A DNA stretch of 64,000 nucleotides from Liolophura sinensis (GCF_032854445.1 NC_088307.1:3534001-3598000), one strand, 5' to 3'. Positions 1-12,550 are shown, numbered from the stretch's first letter. The notes: generated by a model from the sequence alone, not told the origin. Translations and numbers: made by a program.

Positions 1-410
1 GAGACCACGAACAAGTATGTGTATACAACACATCGACAACGTTGCTAAGCACTGTGCCTAATGCGTTTGATATCTCTACATCACTCCAGTGTGTATAGAC
101 AAGAGAATATACAAATATAATCCGTCTTCGAACATATCTGTTTCTCTGAGGAGGCTTCTCTTATAATTGTTAATAGATTTATTGACTTTTAATCATTATT
201 TGTCCCCCCCCCCCCACCACCATGAAAACGTCATTTTAAGAACAGTAGTCCCTATTCGTACATCAGACAAATATGCCAGGAATTTCGATCAGATACTTTA
301 CTAAAGGTCAACTTACTTCCTAAAATTATAAACTTAGATTTCGTTGAAGCACATTACGCATGGGTATAGCCCTTCACAGTCATTGATGTGAGCTGAGTTA
401 CATAAGCCGC

Positions 411-3400
411 TTATATTGCTGTGTTATTCACTAGAGCGTTTTGTCCGAGGCCTGTCCTTGCTTGACGCTGAGTTCCGGTCTCTAGACCAGTTTGATGCTG
501 TGGCCGTTGTTGTATGGGGACGGCTGGTTCCTCCCCACGGACTAGATACTTGCCCACAACCCACAGCTCGGAGCGTCGGTTGAACATGCTGAACATGGTG
601 TGGTAGTCGGCGACGTACGCCTCGTCAGTCGTCACCACACCAGCAGCCGCCAGAGAACCCTTAAAAGCATCCACCGCCGCCTCCTTACTCATGGCGCCTC
701 CATTAAACGGCCTGTTAAATTAGAAATGAAATTTATAAAACAATTTAACATATATTTACTGTGAAACCGAATGACTTAATCAGCGCTAAAAGAAAACCAT
801 TATACGGTACGTATATAAACAGTCCCAGATTTGTGTATATGAACAGTCCCAGATAGGTGTATATGAACAGTCCCAGATAGGTGTACATGAACAGTCACAG
901 ATAGGTATATATGAACAGTCACAGATAGGTATAGTCTCAGATAGGTGTAAATGAACAGTCCCAAAGTGGTGTATACGAACAGTGGCATATAGGTGTATAT
1001 GAACAGTGGCATATAGGTGTATGTGAACAGCCCCAGACAGGTATATATGAACAGTCCCAGATAGGTGTGAATAAACAGTCCCAAATAGAGGTATATGTAC
1101 AATCCCAGAGAGGTGTATATGAACAGTGGCATATATGAGTATGTAAAGAGTCACAGATAGTGCATATGAACATTCACAAATAGGTGTATATGAACAGTCT
1201 CAGAGAGGTGTAAATGAACAGTCCCAGAAAGACATATATGAACAGTCCGAGATAGGTGTATGTGAACAGTAGCATATAGGTGTATGTGAACAGTACCATA
1301 TAAGTGTAAATGAACAGTCACAGATAGGTGTATATGAACAGTTCCAGACAGGTGTATATGAAAAAATGCAAATAAGCAATAGAAAAAAGATCCTATGTGT
1401 AGGTGCATGTGACTAATTGATTGGTCTTTTCAACATCATGAAAACTGTTGGCTGATTCTCTTTATATGATACCGTCCTATGTTCGTACTTTATATACTTT
1501 CTTAGTTCTTTGTTTTTTTGTGTTATACGTCGTTTTGGGAATATTGTTTGATGGCACTCGTGTCTTGCGTTTACACGTATTTACATCCGACATTCGTATA
1601 CTAATCCTAAATCATAAAGGAGTGTTTTCAATGAATATAATCAAAAGGCGTCAAAACCGACAGGCGTATACCAGCCGTCGTAACTCCCATGGCTACCAGT
1701 GTTGTAGATATTACGTCGCCATTGGAGTTACGTGAACGTAGAGCTACGTGCGCTTTGTGAAACGAGGCCCAGGGTCCATATTGGTTGACGGCTGGTTTTA
1801 ACACCTAAACACTACAATAAAGTGCCACCTTCTTTATTATGACGATGTGGCGATGAGTCTGTGTGTATTCCAAGGTACCAAACTATATACTCACTTGACG
1901 TAGACCTCCATGGCGGGCATTCTGTCCACGGTCACCTCAGGGTTGGTTGGGGCAGGCGGGTTAGCCATAGGTAAGATGAAGATCATGGTGGAAACATTCG
2001 CCACGGGTGTCAGGATAGGGTAAGTACTGTTCATCACCAGATCTACAACAGCAACAACTCAGCAGCCATTAAACCTGTACAGAGCATGCGAATTTTGCGA
2101 TGATCGACTAGAAACGCCTCTTTGCGCTTTACGAGTGGTATGCGGCTTATGTAACATATTATTTTTATAAACTTTTCGATCACTAACATTTTCAAATTAG
2201 ACCAATACCAACAAATGCTAATTCCATCATCATTGTTCAACGTAATCAAACTGTTCCGCCGCGCATGCACCGCTTACGACGCGTGTACATCACTAGCACA
2301 TACTTATACGGACAGCTGACGATTCTCATTTGTAGGATAGAGGTGGTACTGTTACATCATCATTACCGGTCTTTTTTATGTTTTTATAAATTAATTTGAT
2401 TTGTGTTTAACGTCGTACTAAAGAATTCTTCACTCATTTCAGAGGCCTCTGTGGCTCATTCGGTTAGCGCGCTAGCGCAGCGTAGTGACCCAGGAGTCTC
2501 TCACCAATGCGGCTGCTGACCAGCTTATGCTGGCTTCCTCTCCGATCGTAAGTGGGAAGGTATGTCAGCAAACTGCGGATGGTCGTGGGTTTCCCCCGGG
2601 CTATGCCCGGTTTCCACCCACCATAATGCTGGCCGCCGTCGTAAAAGTGAAATTTTCTTGAGTACGACGTAAAACACCAATCAAAAAAAAAATCACTCAT
2701 TCCATAGTTGGTGTATGAGTGAAGAAAACCGAAGTGCCCAGTGACAACCACAGGCCTTTGACAAGTTGTTGATGACATTCCCGCTTGTGACGCGCAGACA
2801 TGCATACCATATTGGTGGAAGACAAGTGGCCTTCAACGAACGTAAGACTGCGCTTAATGGCTGAATGGCCACACAAATAATGACAGGGGGAATCTACAAA
2901 TCCCCTGCTCATGGCATAGTTTGAACCCGCGCCTCGTGTGTTTAGCTTGCAAGTGAAATGCAAGTGCCTCTATCGACTAGACTGTGACCCGTTCCCTTTA
3001 TATGAATGCTGTCAGGTTCTTGGATCGAACAATTTGAGCAGAACCCTGAGTAAATCAGCGTATCGTCTGGTACCTGACAAACTTACAACCATAGGACCAG
3101 TGAGTACTAGATTCAAGTAATCTATTTTCCTGATCAGTGGTTGATCAGCTGAATCGAATGAGACACCGTGTGGTGATCCAGCAATCATCCAATGGTGATT
3201 AAACCTTTGAACGTACAGGTATTTAATTTAGCATTCGTCGATTTCAATTGTTTTAAGTGTCTGTTGCTGTCATATTTTGCATAATTTGTTCTCTGTTGCA
3301 GCCAAAGGCATGTCTGCGTGTCTACAGGTCTATAGGCCTATTTTTTGCAAAATTTGTTCTCTACCGAAGACATTCTTAGCGTGATCTGGTGTCTACCGCA

Positions 3401-5524
3401 GACACAATTTAGTGTCGACTGAAGTCATATTTTGTGTAATCTGGTGCCTTCTTATTTGGGTATCTTTTCATTTTGCCTATTTTGTTCTCCACTAAAGTCA
3501 TGTCCTTAGCATACTTTATATGCCTAGTTTATAATCTTGTGTCTACGGTAGTTAAAATTTGGTGCCCACCACAGTTATAATTTGGTGTTTGAAGGAGCCC
3601 TATTTTGCATAATTTGATGCCCTCTTCGATTGTAACCTAGATCTTTTGGGATTGACTAAGACTTCTGTTCACGCTTCACTCAAAAAATGAAGCCGTTAAT
3701 ATTAACAAAGTCTGTTGGGTGAGTGATGCTAGAATGTATTCTGCTATTGCAGCAGATTGTTCTGTTAAATATAACACACACATTCTATTAATTCAAAATA
3801 AAGGTACCATTAGACTAACAGGATATTATGTTGAATGTGACAGAACATTGCGTTATAATGATAGAATACATTCTAGCATCACTCTTCTGTTAAAGTTAAC
3901 AGACTATTTTTTTTAGAGTTTACTGATGATACGAACGGGAATGAGATTGGGACTTTGAACATTCAGCAAGGTCATTTCAGCTCATGACTTCTTGACCTCC
4001 CTAGTCTTAGACTAATATAAAGTTTTGAGCATTTGTCAACCTACATTAAGGCTAACCTATAAGATTTTGTCAAAACTGGAACAATAAAGCCTTGGGGGCA
4101 AGTGTTGAAGAGACAGTGTGTGTGACATCTACTTTCCACCACGTGGTACAACTTTAATGTCTAACATATTTCTTAATATCCAGCTTACATGTACGTTACA
4201 TTAAACAGTACATACAATAGCGTCTCGACTTTCTTCTTGGAACTTAAAATTGGCTATGAACCCTTGTATTCCTAAGGCCCCAGTGGCCAGTCCGGAAATA
4301 AAGTATATTACACTATTTTATCCTCTGAGGTAGATTTGAGTTAATTGCCCAGAAATAAATTCATTCATCAATCATTCAAGGAATAACAGCTATCTCACTC
4401 ACTGTCTTCGTTCTTGCCACCCGTCACGTATCCTGAAAGACGAGAGCTGAGGCCAATGTTCCCCATGAAGCCCCTACTCATCTGGGACGTATAAGCCACC
4501 GACATGTCTTCATACCGTCGGTGCTCATAGTCCTGAACAAAACCGAATAATAAGAAAAATAGATGTTAAATACAAAATATTCTGAAGAATGAAAAATAAT
4601 ATTGATGTAAACAACTCCGTAAAGTATATACATATTTTTTTATTAAAGTGGAATGCGAACTTTCGAAGGCACAGGTTGACTGTGCCGATAGGATGTGTGC
4701 ATCACACTTTTTCTGATATACTAATACCATTTTAAATAAAAGGCACTGAAATATTTGAATACAATGGTGGGCTTTATAAGCCATACTGACGGCATTAATG
4801 AACTCTGAATTCACATCACCTTTTGTTCCTGATGATCACCAGAATTTTGGGGAACATTATTTCAGTAATCTTTCACTCAAATGTATAATCAGTTACTCCA
4901 AAATTCAGTGTCGTTATTGAAGTTAGAAAAACTCCCTGTGAGGTCAGGTCTGATAGTATGGTCCATAAAGCCCATCTTACAATTCAACGCCTTAAACTCT
5001 TTTCACCAAAATGTAAAAATGAAAGTATATTTATGCATGGTTACAAGTGGTCTGTTTAGTTATGCCTAATGCCTATCAAGTGATGCCCACTTCCATTTTT
5101 ACAGATCTTTCCCTTTAATAGTATGTCTAGATTCTAACTATTAACTACATGATGTTCTGGTTCAACTCACATGAGAACACTCTGCTTTCTAATGAAACAT
5201 GTTTTTGCCAGGTGCTGTCTCATTATTTAATGATCTGTCTAATTAGCGACGTCTTAGGAGGATTAATGACTGCATGGATGGGAAATGGGAATGCAAATTT
5301 ACCGGCGTCTTGCTAACGGTCGTGTAAGCTACACAAGTCCTTTTCTGGCAGATTGACGGGGCTCCGTCCGACGGCGTCTGGCTGAAGCCCATCTGGGGAC
5401 CGAACGGAAACCCTCCGCTACCGAATATGCCATTGGGTCCGAAGAAGGCGGCGAAAAACCCATTGCTACCTTGGACAAGGCAGAGGCACACAAACACTGT
5501 GGTTAACTTCGCGACAGCCATATT
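411..5524 (-). CDS. Secreted SOUL/HEBP-type haem-binding protein, gene A
   Basis: Four coding exons on the minus strand: 5524-5303 (ATG at 5521), 4532-4403, 2042-1895 and 711-411 (stop 411-413). Intron phases are 0, 1, 2 and all borders are GT-AG, giving 265 residues. Residues 1 to about 21 form a signal peptide, followed by a Phe/Gly/Pro-rich linker with FFGPNGIFG. The SOUL domain then runs from the C-x(4)-C region (about residue 61) to about 217. Diagnostic pieces are YEHRRY, GYVTGGKNE, the PAMEVYVKPF strand across the exon 3/4 junction, and VADYHTMFSMFNRRSELWVV. SOUL proteins bind haem or tetrapyrroles; HEBP1/2 are about 190-205 residues and cytosolic, so secretion plus a 47-residue Gln/Thr-rich tail is an elaboration. 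An AATAAA lies about 230 bp downstream (183-178). The family call is strong; haem binding itself is inferred from the family. Confidence 0.88.
815..1370. repeat. 24-bp minisatellite in last intron of SOUL gene A
   Basis: About 23 diverged copies of a roughly 24-bp unit (GTGTATATGAACAGTCCCAG core) lie between exons 3 and 4 of gene A. Open frames of 78-122 codons across it on the minus strand are products of repetition, not genes. Confidence 0.9.
1400..1890. other. Intronic DNA, no feature seen
   Basis: Intron of gene A. A 95-codon open frame at 1448-1735 has no recognisable domain and is not supported as a gene. Confidence 0.5.
2439..2692 (+). mobile_element. SINE-A, full length, with target-site duplication
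   Basis: tRNA-like 5' head (GGCTCATTCGGTTAGCGCGC, A-box-like), then a body containing CGGATGGTCGTGGGTTTCCC and GTGAAATTTTCTTGAGTACG, ending in an A-run. TCACTCATT flanks it at 2430-2438 and 2693-2701. Inserted in an intron of SOUL gene A, in the opposite orientation to the gene. Confidence 0.88.
3255..3640. repeat. Decayed tandem repeat
   Basis: A degenerate motif of roughly 50 bp recurs (CATATTTTGCATAATTTG followed by TGTTCTCT or TGGTGTCTAC variants). Copies are strongly diverged, so the array is old. Confidence 0.5.
3705..3917. mobile_element. Small MITE, terminal inverted repeats
   Basis: GAGTGATGCTAGAATGTATT at the left end (from about 3719) and its inverse near 3871-3893 bracket about 200 bp without coding capacity. 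The same family forms the outer shell of the element at 25461-26160. Confidence 0.75.
3945..4325. repeat. Dispersed repeat D1, copy 1
   Basis: Shares long similarity with 6065-6370, including CTCGACTTTCTTCTTGGAA, AAAATTGGCTATG and CCTAAGGCCCCAGTGG. It lies in the intron between exons 3 and 2 of gene A. The origin of the family is unknown. Confidence 0.75.
4620..5070. mobile_element. Foldback element F1, copy 1
   Basis: The left arm (AATATTTGAATACAATGGTG, GGGCTTTATAAGCCATACTG) is the inverse of the right arm near 4940-5050. A second copy lies at 53085-53460. Non-coding. Confidence 0.65.
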
Positions 5525-5559
5525 CTGAAAGAGAGAAGAAATTATCACTTATCCTTTGA

Positions 5560-6060
5560 TGGAATTAGAATTAACGATTTGATTTTTGCAGTACTGTTGA
5601 CAGCTTCCCTTTGCATGATTTTTTCCTATTTTCGTACTTTATATACTTTCTTTCTTTGATGGTTTGTGCTGCACGTTGTTTTGAGAACTGGCCTGGAGAG
5701 TATTGACCTAGAACGTCAAGAGTGGATGACGGCTGGAAAACGAATGTCTGTTTCGACGCATAGATTACATATTTGCTGGGAAAACTGGTATGTGAAAAAT
5801 GGGCGCGTCTGTATTTCCGGCTTGCAATTTACTCCAGAAAATCAACTATTTATTTAAGAAATTTTGCAGTAAAAATGTCTAAAATTTACACCAGTAAAAC
5901 GGACGTGCTCACAGCTTAATGTATTGATTTATTCATTTATTTGATCGTTGTATAACGCCAAATTCATGAATTCTTCGGTCATATGATGGCGCTTAGCATT
6001 ATGTCTGGATAAAACCCGGCTATATGGAGAAAACCTCTCACCTATCAATACCTTTAAGGT
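5560..6060. other. Intronic DNA with part of a SINE-like body
   Basis: Lies in the first intron of gene A. 5935-6040 resembles a decayed SINE body. I see nothing else. Confidence 0.4.
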
Positions 6061-6064
6061 ATTT

Positions 6065-6370
6065 CGGCTCGTGACTTTTGGAGCTCGCTGACCTTGGATT
6101 AAGGTAAAATTTCAACCATTTTGTCAACCTACATAAATACTGCTCTGTAAGGTTTTGTCAAAACTGGAACACAACAACTATAAAGCCCATATTCCCTCAA
6201 AGTTTAAAATATACCGTAACCGTTTTGTATTTCTTGATATCAAGCTTAGGATGTGTCGTAACATAAAACAGTACAAACAACAGCTTCTCGACTTTCTTCT
6301 TGGAATTTAAAATTGGCTATGTACCGTTGTTTTCCTAAGGCCCCAGTGGTCAGTCCGGAAATTGAGTAGC
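6065..6370. repeat. Dispersed repeat D1, copy 2
   Basis: Second copy of the family at 3945-4325, same orientation, about 2.1 kb away in the adjacent intron of gene A. Confidence 0.75.
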
Positions 6371-6534
6371 CTGTAGTCGTGACGTTAACGACGTGATGGA
6401 TGTCTGAACAATTCTGTAGCGGAAAGAGCGCGCTGGAAGGTGTTGAGTTTGAAAACCTTAACAGGGAGAGGTTCAAAACCTCCTTTTTCCTTGTTCTCTA
6501 ATTTTAATAGAGTATAATATGCACCGACCATGGG

Positions 6535-6640
6535 CGTTTATTTATTTAACGCCACACTCAGAAATTATTTCACTTATACACCGGCAGTCAGCCCGGAGGA
6601 AACCAGGGTGAACCACAGCCTCTATTCATAACCATGGGTT
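6535..6640 (-). mobile_element. SINE-body fragment (SINE-B type)
   Basis: Inverse orientation of the family body: a TTTATTTAACGCC-type end, AAATTATTTCACTTATAC, then a GGAGGAAACC block. The head is missing. Confidence 0.55.
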
Positions 6641-6920
6641 TTTGATGCCTAGCTCATGGACTTCAGAATTAGAAAAATATTCTAACTTCGTTTTCCTTGC
6701 AGTAATATAGACTTCCGACATATCCATGTCTAAAGCTGGTGTTGTTACGTGTCACTGAATAAAGGCAATTTTGGTGAAACAAGTGAAACAACTGATGAAC
6801 TCTTCAGGCCAAAAGACAACTGGAGTCAGGAAAATATCAAACAATTTTAAATTTTTTTTGAATGTACTTGCTATGGATATAGGAAATGGAAATGACAAAG
6901 TATAACAAGACAATACTCAC

Positions 6921-6975
6921 CACGATCTGTGTTGTGTTGGCGGCTTATCAAAGCACAAATGTAGCAGCTGCTGAG
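6921..6975 (-). other. Candidate 5' untranslated exon of SOUL gene A
   Basis: A good donor (GTGAGT, GT at 6920-6919) ends a possible leader exon. A good acceptor (pyrimidine run, then CAG at 5527-5525) lies three bases before the gene A ATG. The position matches the leader exon of paralogue B. I see no clear TATA box, so the 5' limit is a guess. Confidence 0.4.
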
Positions 6976-7189
6976 TACGCCTCTTTTTGAAAGAAAACAA
7001 ACCAGTTACTATTGATTCATAAAAAAACGGGTTCGATTGTCTTGTTAAATTCGGGGTCAATCTGCTAAGGGCAAATTAGTAAACTCGGCTGCCGACTGTA
7101 TTATTGCGTTCTATGAAAGGCCATTTACACCACAAACCAACAACGTTTCACAGATTTGTGGCCACTATCACTTTACGCTGAAACTTCAT

Positions 7190-7520
7190 GCTCAATAATA
7201 TTTCACGTATACACTGCCGGTCAATTTTATGGGTGGTCGAAACCGGAGTGCCTGCGGGTAGACCGCGCCGGTTAATTTTATTGGTGGTCGAAACCGGAAT
7301 GCCCGAGGGGTAGACCTCGCCGGTCAGTTTTATGGGTGGTCAAAACCGGAGTGCCCGCGGGGTAGACCGCGTCGATCTTTGTCAAGTTACATAAACACTA
7401 CCCTACACGTGACGTGCAGATTTGACCGCCATATAGGTGGAAGACAAATGGTCTTCCACGAACCTTAACCGGCGCAAATGGCCCCACGAGGTTCGTCAAG
7501 AGCTTAGTGTCCCCATGGCC
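7190..7520 (-). mobile_element. SINE-B body with internal 51-bp triplication
   Basis: SINE-type 3' body. At 7217-7375 a 51-52 bp segment (GGTCAATTTTATGGGTGGTC) is repeated three times. The remaining body continues to about 7520. Confidence 0.6.
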
Positions 7521-7849
7521 TGACAAGCAATCATTACACATGGAAATGAGAATCAATGGATTACAGAGTTCCTATAAGCCCGGATCACATTGTGTTTCCG
7601 GTTGCTTTAACATGGCGCATGCCATAGCCACATAAGAATCCCACTTTAAAAATTTAATTAAACTCCAGATTTACAGAGTTATCAAACACATCAGAAAAAA
7701 ATGGCTTACTCTTCCTGAAGAACTCAGGTTATGTTTTTTGTTGTCTTTTCTTCCTAGGTCCTTGGGATGAGCATATACTGGTGATGGGACAGGCATTTCC
7801 TGCTGTAGTATATGCTTCACCAGGCTGCCCTTTCATTTATTATTCATGG

Positions 7850-8100
7850 ACTTAACTGTTGTTTAACGTTATACTCAAGAATTTTTCACTTATGCGATTG
7901 CGGTCAGTTGTAACCGCAGGCAAACCACAAAATTTTGGCGGTTTGCTGACGAACTGTTACGCAATTGACTCAGACCTAGACACTGTATTGGCGGAAGATA
8001 AGTGGTGGTCTTCAGCGAGTGTCTCTGACAGATTACTGTCACCAAGGCTTACCGTCTGCACAAAAAATCCAGACATTCACAGTACGGCCTGAATCAACAC
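7850..8100 (-). mobile_element. SINE-B body copy
   Basis: Inverse orientation: TTGTTTAACGTTATACTCAAG, a GGTCAGTTGTAACCGCAGGC block, and a GGCGGAAGATAAGTGGTGGTC segment also seen at 7430 and 13830. A 77-codon open frame here is spurious. Confidence 0.55.
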
Positions 8101-8940
8101 CTCTTGTGAATGACATTATGCATAGCAAAACCAAATCAAAAAGAATATTTGTCTGCATTTGACGCAAGATTTATTGATTTGATTGATGATTTATGCCGTA
8201 CTCAAGAATATGCAAGATTTATGTACAGTGTATCTCCTTCTCAAGACTAAAATGAGAAATGTTATTGCCCTTTTCTTACTAATTTAAGTTGTAATAACGT
8301 CTATGACAGCCCGTGAGAAAGCAGTACCGTTATTTCTTTCATAATTAAGGTCTGATTTGTCTTCCGTACACTTAAATCCAAAATCCCCAGCTTTCTCTGA
8401 CCATACGGCGGGTTATAAATATCCCGTGTCGTGCATTTCACATAGTTTAATTAAGCACAATCCAATCTTTAATGCTATCATAAACATAAATAATACAGCC
8501 ACTTATATAATCATCACGAAATTACCACTGTTTTTGTATTTGTTCTAGATAATCCGACGTTCGTTATGGAAATACAGTTATGTAACTTATATCTCGAACA
8601 ATTACTTCGTTATTCTCCATAAAAACATGTTCCGTAATAATGACTAACATTGCTGTATATTGATAGGTTGGGTTTGTTATTCGTGTATATTATTTTCTAA
8701 CTTTGTTTGGATTTAATTTTAGGACCGTTCTGAAAATTTGAACCACGCATGCATGTTAACATGGGAGGCTTGTATAACAGGTGATCAGTTTGTACGGGGC
8801 TCGCTGCCGTCCCAATGATCTGATAAACAAGTAAATACAATTTGTGGTTTGATAGGTGTTTTACGCCTATGAATAGTTCTCCTACGCACGACGGCGGTCA
8901 GTTTTATGTGTAAAACGCCCGCGTAGGGAAACCACAGAAC
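8100..8940. other. Gene-free spacer
   Basis: AT-rich spacer between the SOUL paralogues. I see no gene or RNA. 8840-8945 is a weak SINE-body fragment. Confidence 0.4.
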
Positions 8941-8944
8941 CTGT

Positions 8945-9560
8945 ATGCAAAGCTAGTGTCCACTCCAGACAATCCAACATCACTCAACTTTTCAACTTTT
9001 GCTGACTCAACAAGATTCAACAGCAAGTTGAATGGTCCGGTCCACACTACAAATCAGATAGGTCAACACTGTCCACTATTCTTGTGTGTTGAACCGTTGA
9101 GCTGTGTTCTTTTTTTTTTTTTTTTCTAAACTTTCGATAAACTGGAGGGAAATTTCCATCTTTCTCTCTAATGCATGAGACACAATGGCGAGCAGATGGA
9201 AAAGTCAGAGTGTGTTGTACAGGCAAGGGTATTTTTCTTGCTCTTGTATCAACGAGACTGTTTCATCGTGAGACAAGTTTCTTTCTATCGCCATTGGCTC
9301 CGCCATTTTGCCCAGGTCACGGTGACGTTATTTCTACACGCCCACTGACTGGCTGCTTTTTATGAACTTGACTCAGCTTGTCAAATACACATGCACATTT
9401 CCAGTTCAGCAGTGTTGGATGGTGTTAAGTGTTGTTGAACGAAGTTGAAGAACCCATCCAGATTACTCAACACTGCTCAACCTGTTGACTCATCTTCAAG
9501 TTCACTCTTGTTTAGTCATAAAAGGTTGAGTGATGGTGGAGATTCTGGACGGAGTTTAAT
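8945..9560. mobile_element. Terminal-inverted-repeat element, non-autonomous
   Basis: Left end TCCACTCCAGACAATCCAAC, then CATCACTCAAC. The right end read inversely gives CCGTCCAGAATCTCCACC, then CATCACTCAAC. The similarity continues inward for about 120 bp. There is no coding capacity, so this is a MITE or foldback derivative of a DNA transposon. Confidence 0.6.
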
Positions 9561-10610
9561 CGTCGCCATCTGGATTTCGGTTAAATGTCAGTAGAAAAAT
9601 CTATGAATTCTAATACTCTATTTTAATTTTTTTCACATTAATCACTTTTTTCGTTCTTCATCGTATAAAAAATAGTTTTACCGTTAATTTTTTTCTAAGC
9701 AGCTACATGGAGTTCATATTGTAACCATCGAAAAGGACAAACTAGTCAAAATTTTAAACCTTTTAAGAAACGAAACATCATCTTTGGTCTTTTTTTTTAA
9801 TCTTAATCTTGAAATGCTGGTTTCTGTTTTCAACGTGTACAAGAATTTTAATATTTTTTGTTAGCGTAGTTTTGTCAATTTTCAGTCTTTTTGAAGCTGA
9901 TAGATTATGCTGATTTCCCACTGACATTAGGTACACTTTATACATTACATACTCTTTCGTATTTCACTTTATTGCGTTCAAATCGTTGTACGAAAAAACG
10001 TAGTCCAGTGACCAATCAGAATAAAAATGAAAATTGAGACGTTTTGGCAGTCTGACGCATCTCAACTTCAGGCGTAGGAGAGTTGGTGAGCAACTTACCA
10101 AAGGCCTGCGGTTATGTGTGGCGCTATACAACAATCACATAAATTAATGAATGTTTATTTACTCAAGAATACATTATGTCGAGCGAGGAAACCGGGCAGA
10201 ATTCGTGGGGAACTCACGAAAAGCTACAGGCTGCTAGCAGACCTTCCGACTTACGAAATAAATATATTATTTCGCCTGACCAAGTTGCCCGAAACTCGCA
10301 AAGCATAACAAATAGACCACACAGTTTAGACTACAACTGCTTTAGATGGGAATGGTTTATCCGCTGTCACGAGGATGCTTTGAAGTCAACAAAACACTTA
10401 CTGAGTATGAACTGACCGCTAAGCCCCTTTAACGCTGTACAATTCTACGGTTAATTGTATCTGTCCTGAAAGACATAAACAAGCGGTATAGCCCGAGGCT
10501 AGTTTTGTTGTCTTATACAACCGCTTCGTGACGTTTGTAGTGAGAATGAAATTAGTGGAGGCAGCTTCATAACAGATCAAAATAGAACCTTTTTTTCCAG
10601 CCTCGCTATC
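9561..10610. other. Gene-free spacer
   Basis: AT-rich. Two overlapping short frames at 10114-10415 show no domain. Nothing else is recognised. Confidence 0.4.
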
Positions 10611-10613
10611 GTT

Positions 10614-10641
10614 GTCACGTGACACCGGGCTTATATATAAG
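10614..10641 (+). promoter_or_regulatory. E-box plus TATA promoter-like site 1
   Basis: A perfect GTCACGTGAC palindrome (USF/MITF/TFE-type E-box) at 10614-10623 is followed 8 bp later by TATATATAAG at 10632. The same arrangement recurs at 12527. No recognisable gene lies just downstream. Confidence 0.45.
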
Positions 10642-10659
10642 TCTAGTTCAGTCGTTCAT

Positions 10660-12500
10660 TGACATGTCACATGACCATTATTACAGGAATGTCATTGGTG
10701 GTAAGACAATTCAGTCTGTGTTTTTGCAATCGCCATGTAAAAAAGACAGTTAGGCCTACACAATTTAACAGCTACATACAAAAGTGTCATGCAAGGTACA
10801 TATTAATTGGAGTGTGCCAATTTATTAGAATTAATTTAATACAATTAATGTGTCTTGATCATTTAGAGAGCACTCTAAGGTATAAAGTTTTAGAAGTGCA
10901 ATGCTTGCGATTGGGAATATAGGAATTTTTATCCATTTTAATCACACAGAAAATATGAGCAGTCGCGAAATGCATGTCATCTGTGATTAGACACTCACTT
11001 ACGCTATTTGCAATCATTAATACCAAGTAAAGGTTGCGGGATGATTGCACTGTGACCTTTGACGACGCAGGCTCGAATCCAGCTCTTGATGATTATTTCA
11101 GTCTTTTATTCATGAGATTTGCCAGGTATCTGGCAGAGTACTGATGTAATAAAATAGCGCTCATAAAATTAAACACGATCATGGAAGTGGCCAATTATAC
11201 ATTGCCTTAGATACTAATCCAATAAACCCTTAAAGGTTACACGAGCGCATTGATTTTCCTTACTATTTATGTTGTAAATTTCTCAACTCCCACCTCAAAA
11301 ACATACTCCCCCTAACTTTCGTGTGGTACAATGTCATATCACCACATACTGCTTGCACTTTTCTCTACAACATATCCAAAAAAATCGTGACTTCAATTTT
11401 CTTAAACTGTGGTTGCTAAAAGTAAGGTCATAGCATTTTGTTACCTTGGTGACCTTCATGGAGGTAGGAAGTAACACTGGCAAAACAGTTTTCATTTCTA
11501 TCCAAAACAGACAAAATTCTGATATATTTTAACTAGGTGCAAAGTAACAATACAGAAATATATAGTGCATCAACAACCCAAAATGTCTATGTGGCAGTAT
11601 TACCCAATCAGTGCTCCGTCACTCTTCAGTTCGGGGGCAAATCTTGGACCCGAGTGCCTGCATTGCGCATGTGTAATTAAAGTTTTACTTGTGTCGTCTG
11701 TTAGTGAGAAGCAGAAAACTGACCTGTTTTATAAGAGATAGACAAAAACGCCGATTATAATTTTTATTGTTACTTAACGAAATACTTAAGATTTTTTGCG
11801 AGAATCTGATTCGTTAATTGTTTGATTGGGTTTACCGCAATATTCAAAAAAGTTTCAAGATCAGAACGCTCGAAGTAAACCACCGGGCTTTACTTCCGAT
11901 TTTATATATTAGACAGGAAAACGGTAGATTATTCCGTTTTCGGTGCTTGTGGGACCTCGGTGTCGACGCATGACGTTTGAACTGTCGTGAGTTCGTTGAA
12001 GACCATTTCTAATTCACCCATATGGTTTACAAATCTATACGTCACGTGTGTGAATGTTCATCAGTTGCTTGCCAAAGGTCGTTGGTTTACCTCGGGCACT
12101 CCTTTTTCCTCAACCCACAACATTAGCCGTGAAAATTTCTTGTGATCAAATAAGATCCAGTTTTGTTGATGACAAATTCACTTTACGTTTCGTCTGCCTC
12201 GTTCTCCTTTAGTTTGTCTAGAAGATTTAGTGTAATCTCAGTTCACAAAACTTCTGAATAAACATCTTTCGTCATTACAAAGCAGCACGTTTAACATTCC
12301 ATCGTGTGAGCCCTGGCTACTGTGAACGTATTTAACTTATAATCTGTGTAGTGTGCGCAGGTGTCAGCGTTTTGCAACATCCGAACCAGCTGGAGAAAAT
12401 CATACAGATTTGATTTGATTCTATAACGCTTTTATAAATAATGACAGCATCAGCCACACAACTGCAAGGAACGGTTGTCAATCATTAATAGACTGACAAG
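10660..12500. other. Gene-free spacer
   Basis: No supported gene. 11070-11150 has a B-box-like GGCTCGAATCC, part of a decayed SINE head. 12055-12160 is a SINE-B body fragment (plus strand). Confidence 0.4.
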
Positions 12501-12526
12501 CAACCCATTGAATAGCGATTCCAGAG

Positions 12527-12550
12527 GTCACGTGACTCGATTGCTATAAA
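12527..12550 (+). promoter_or_regulatory. E-box plus TATA promoter-like site 2
   Basis: GTCACGTGAC at 12527-12536 and TATAAA at 12545, the same 8-bp gap as at 10614-10641. Downstream sequence shows no gene I can identify. Confidence 0.45.

Noticed and set aside
2439-2520. Functional tRNA gene
   Set aside because: The A-box-like head is followed by a SINE body and A-tail with a target-site duplication; the same holds for heads at 25070, 26705, 16130 and 41815.
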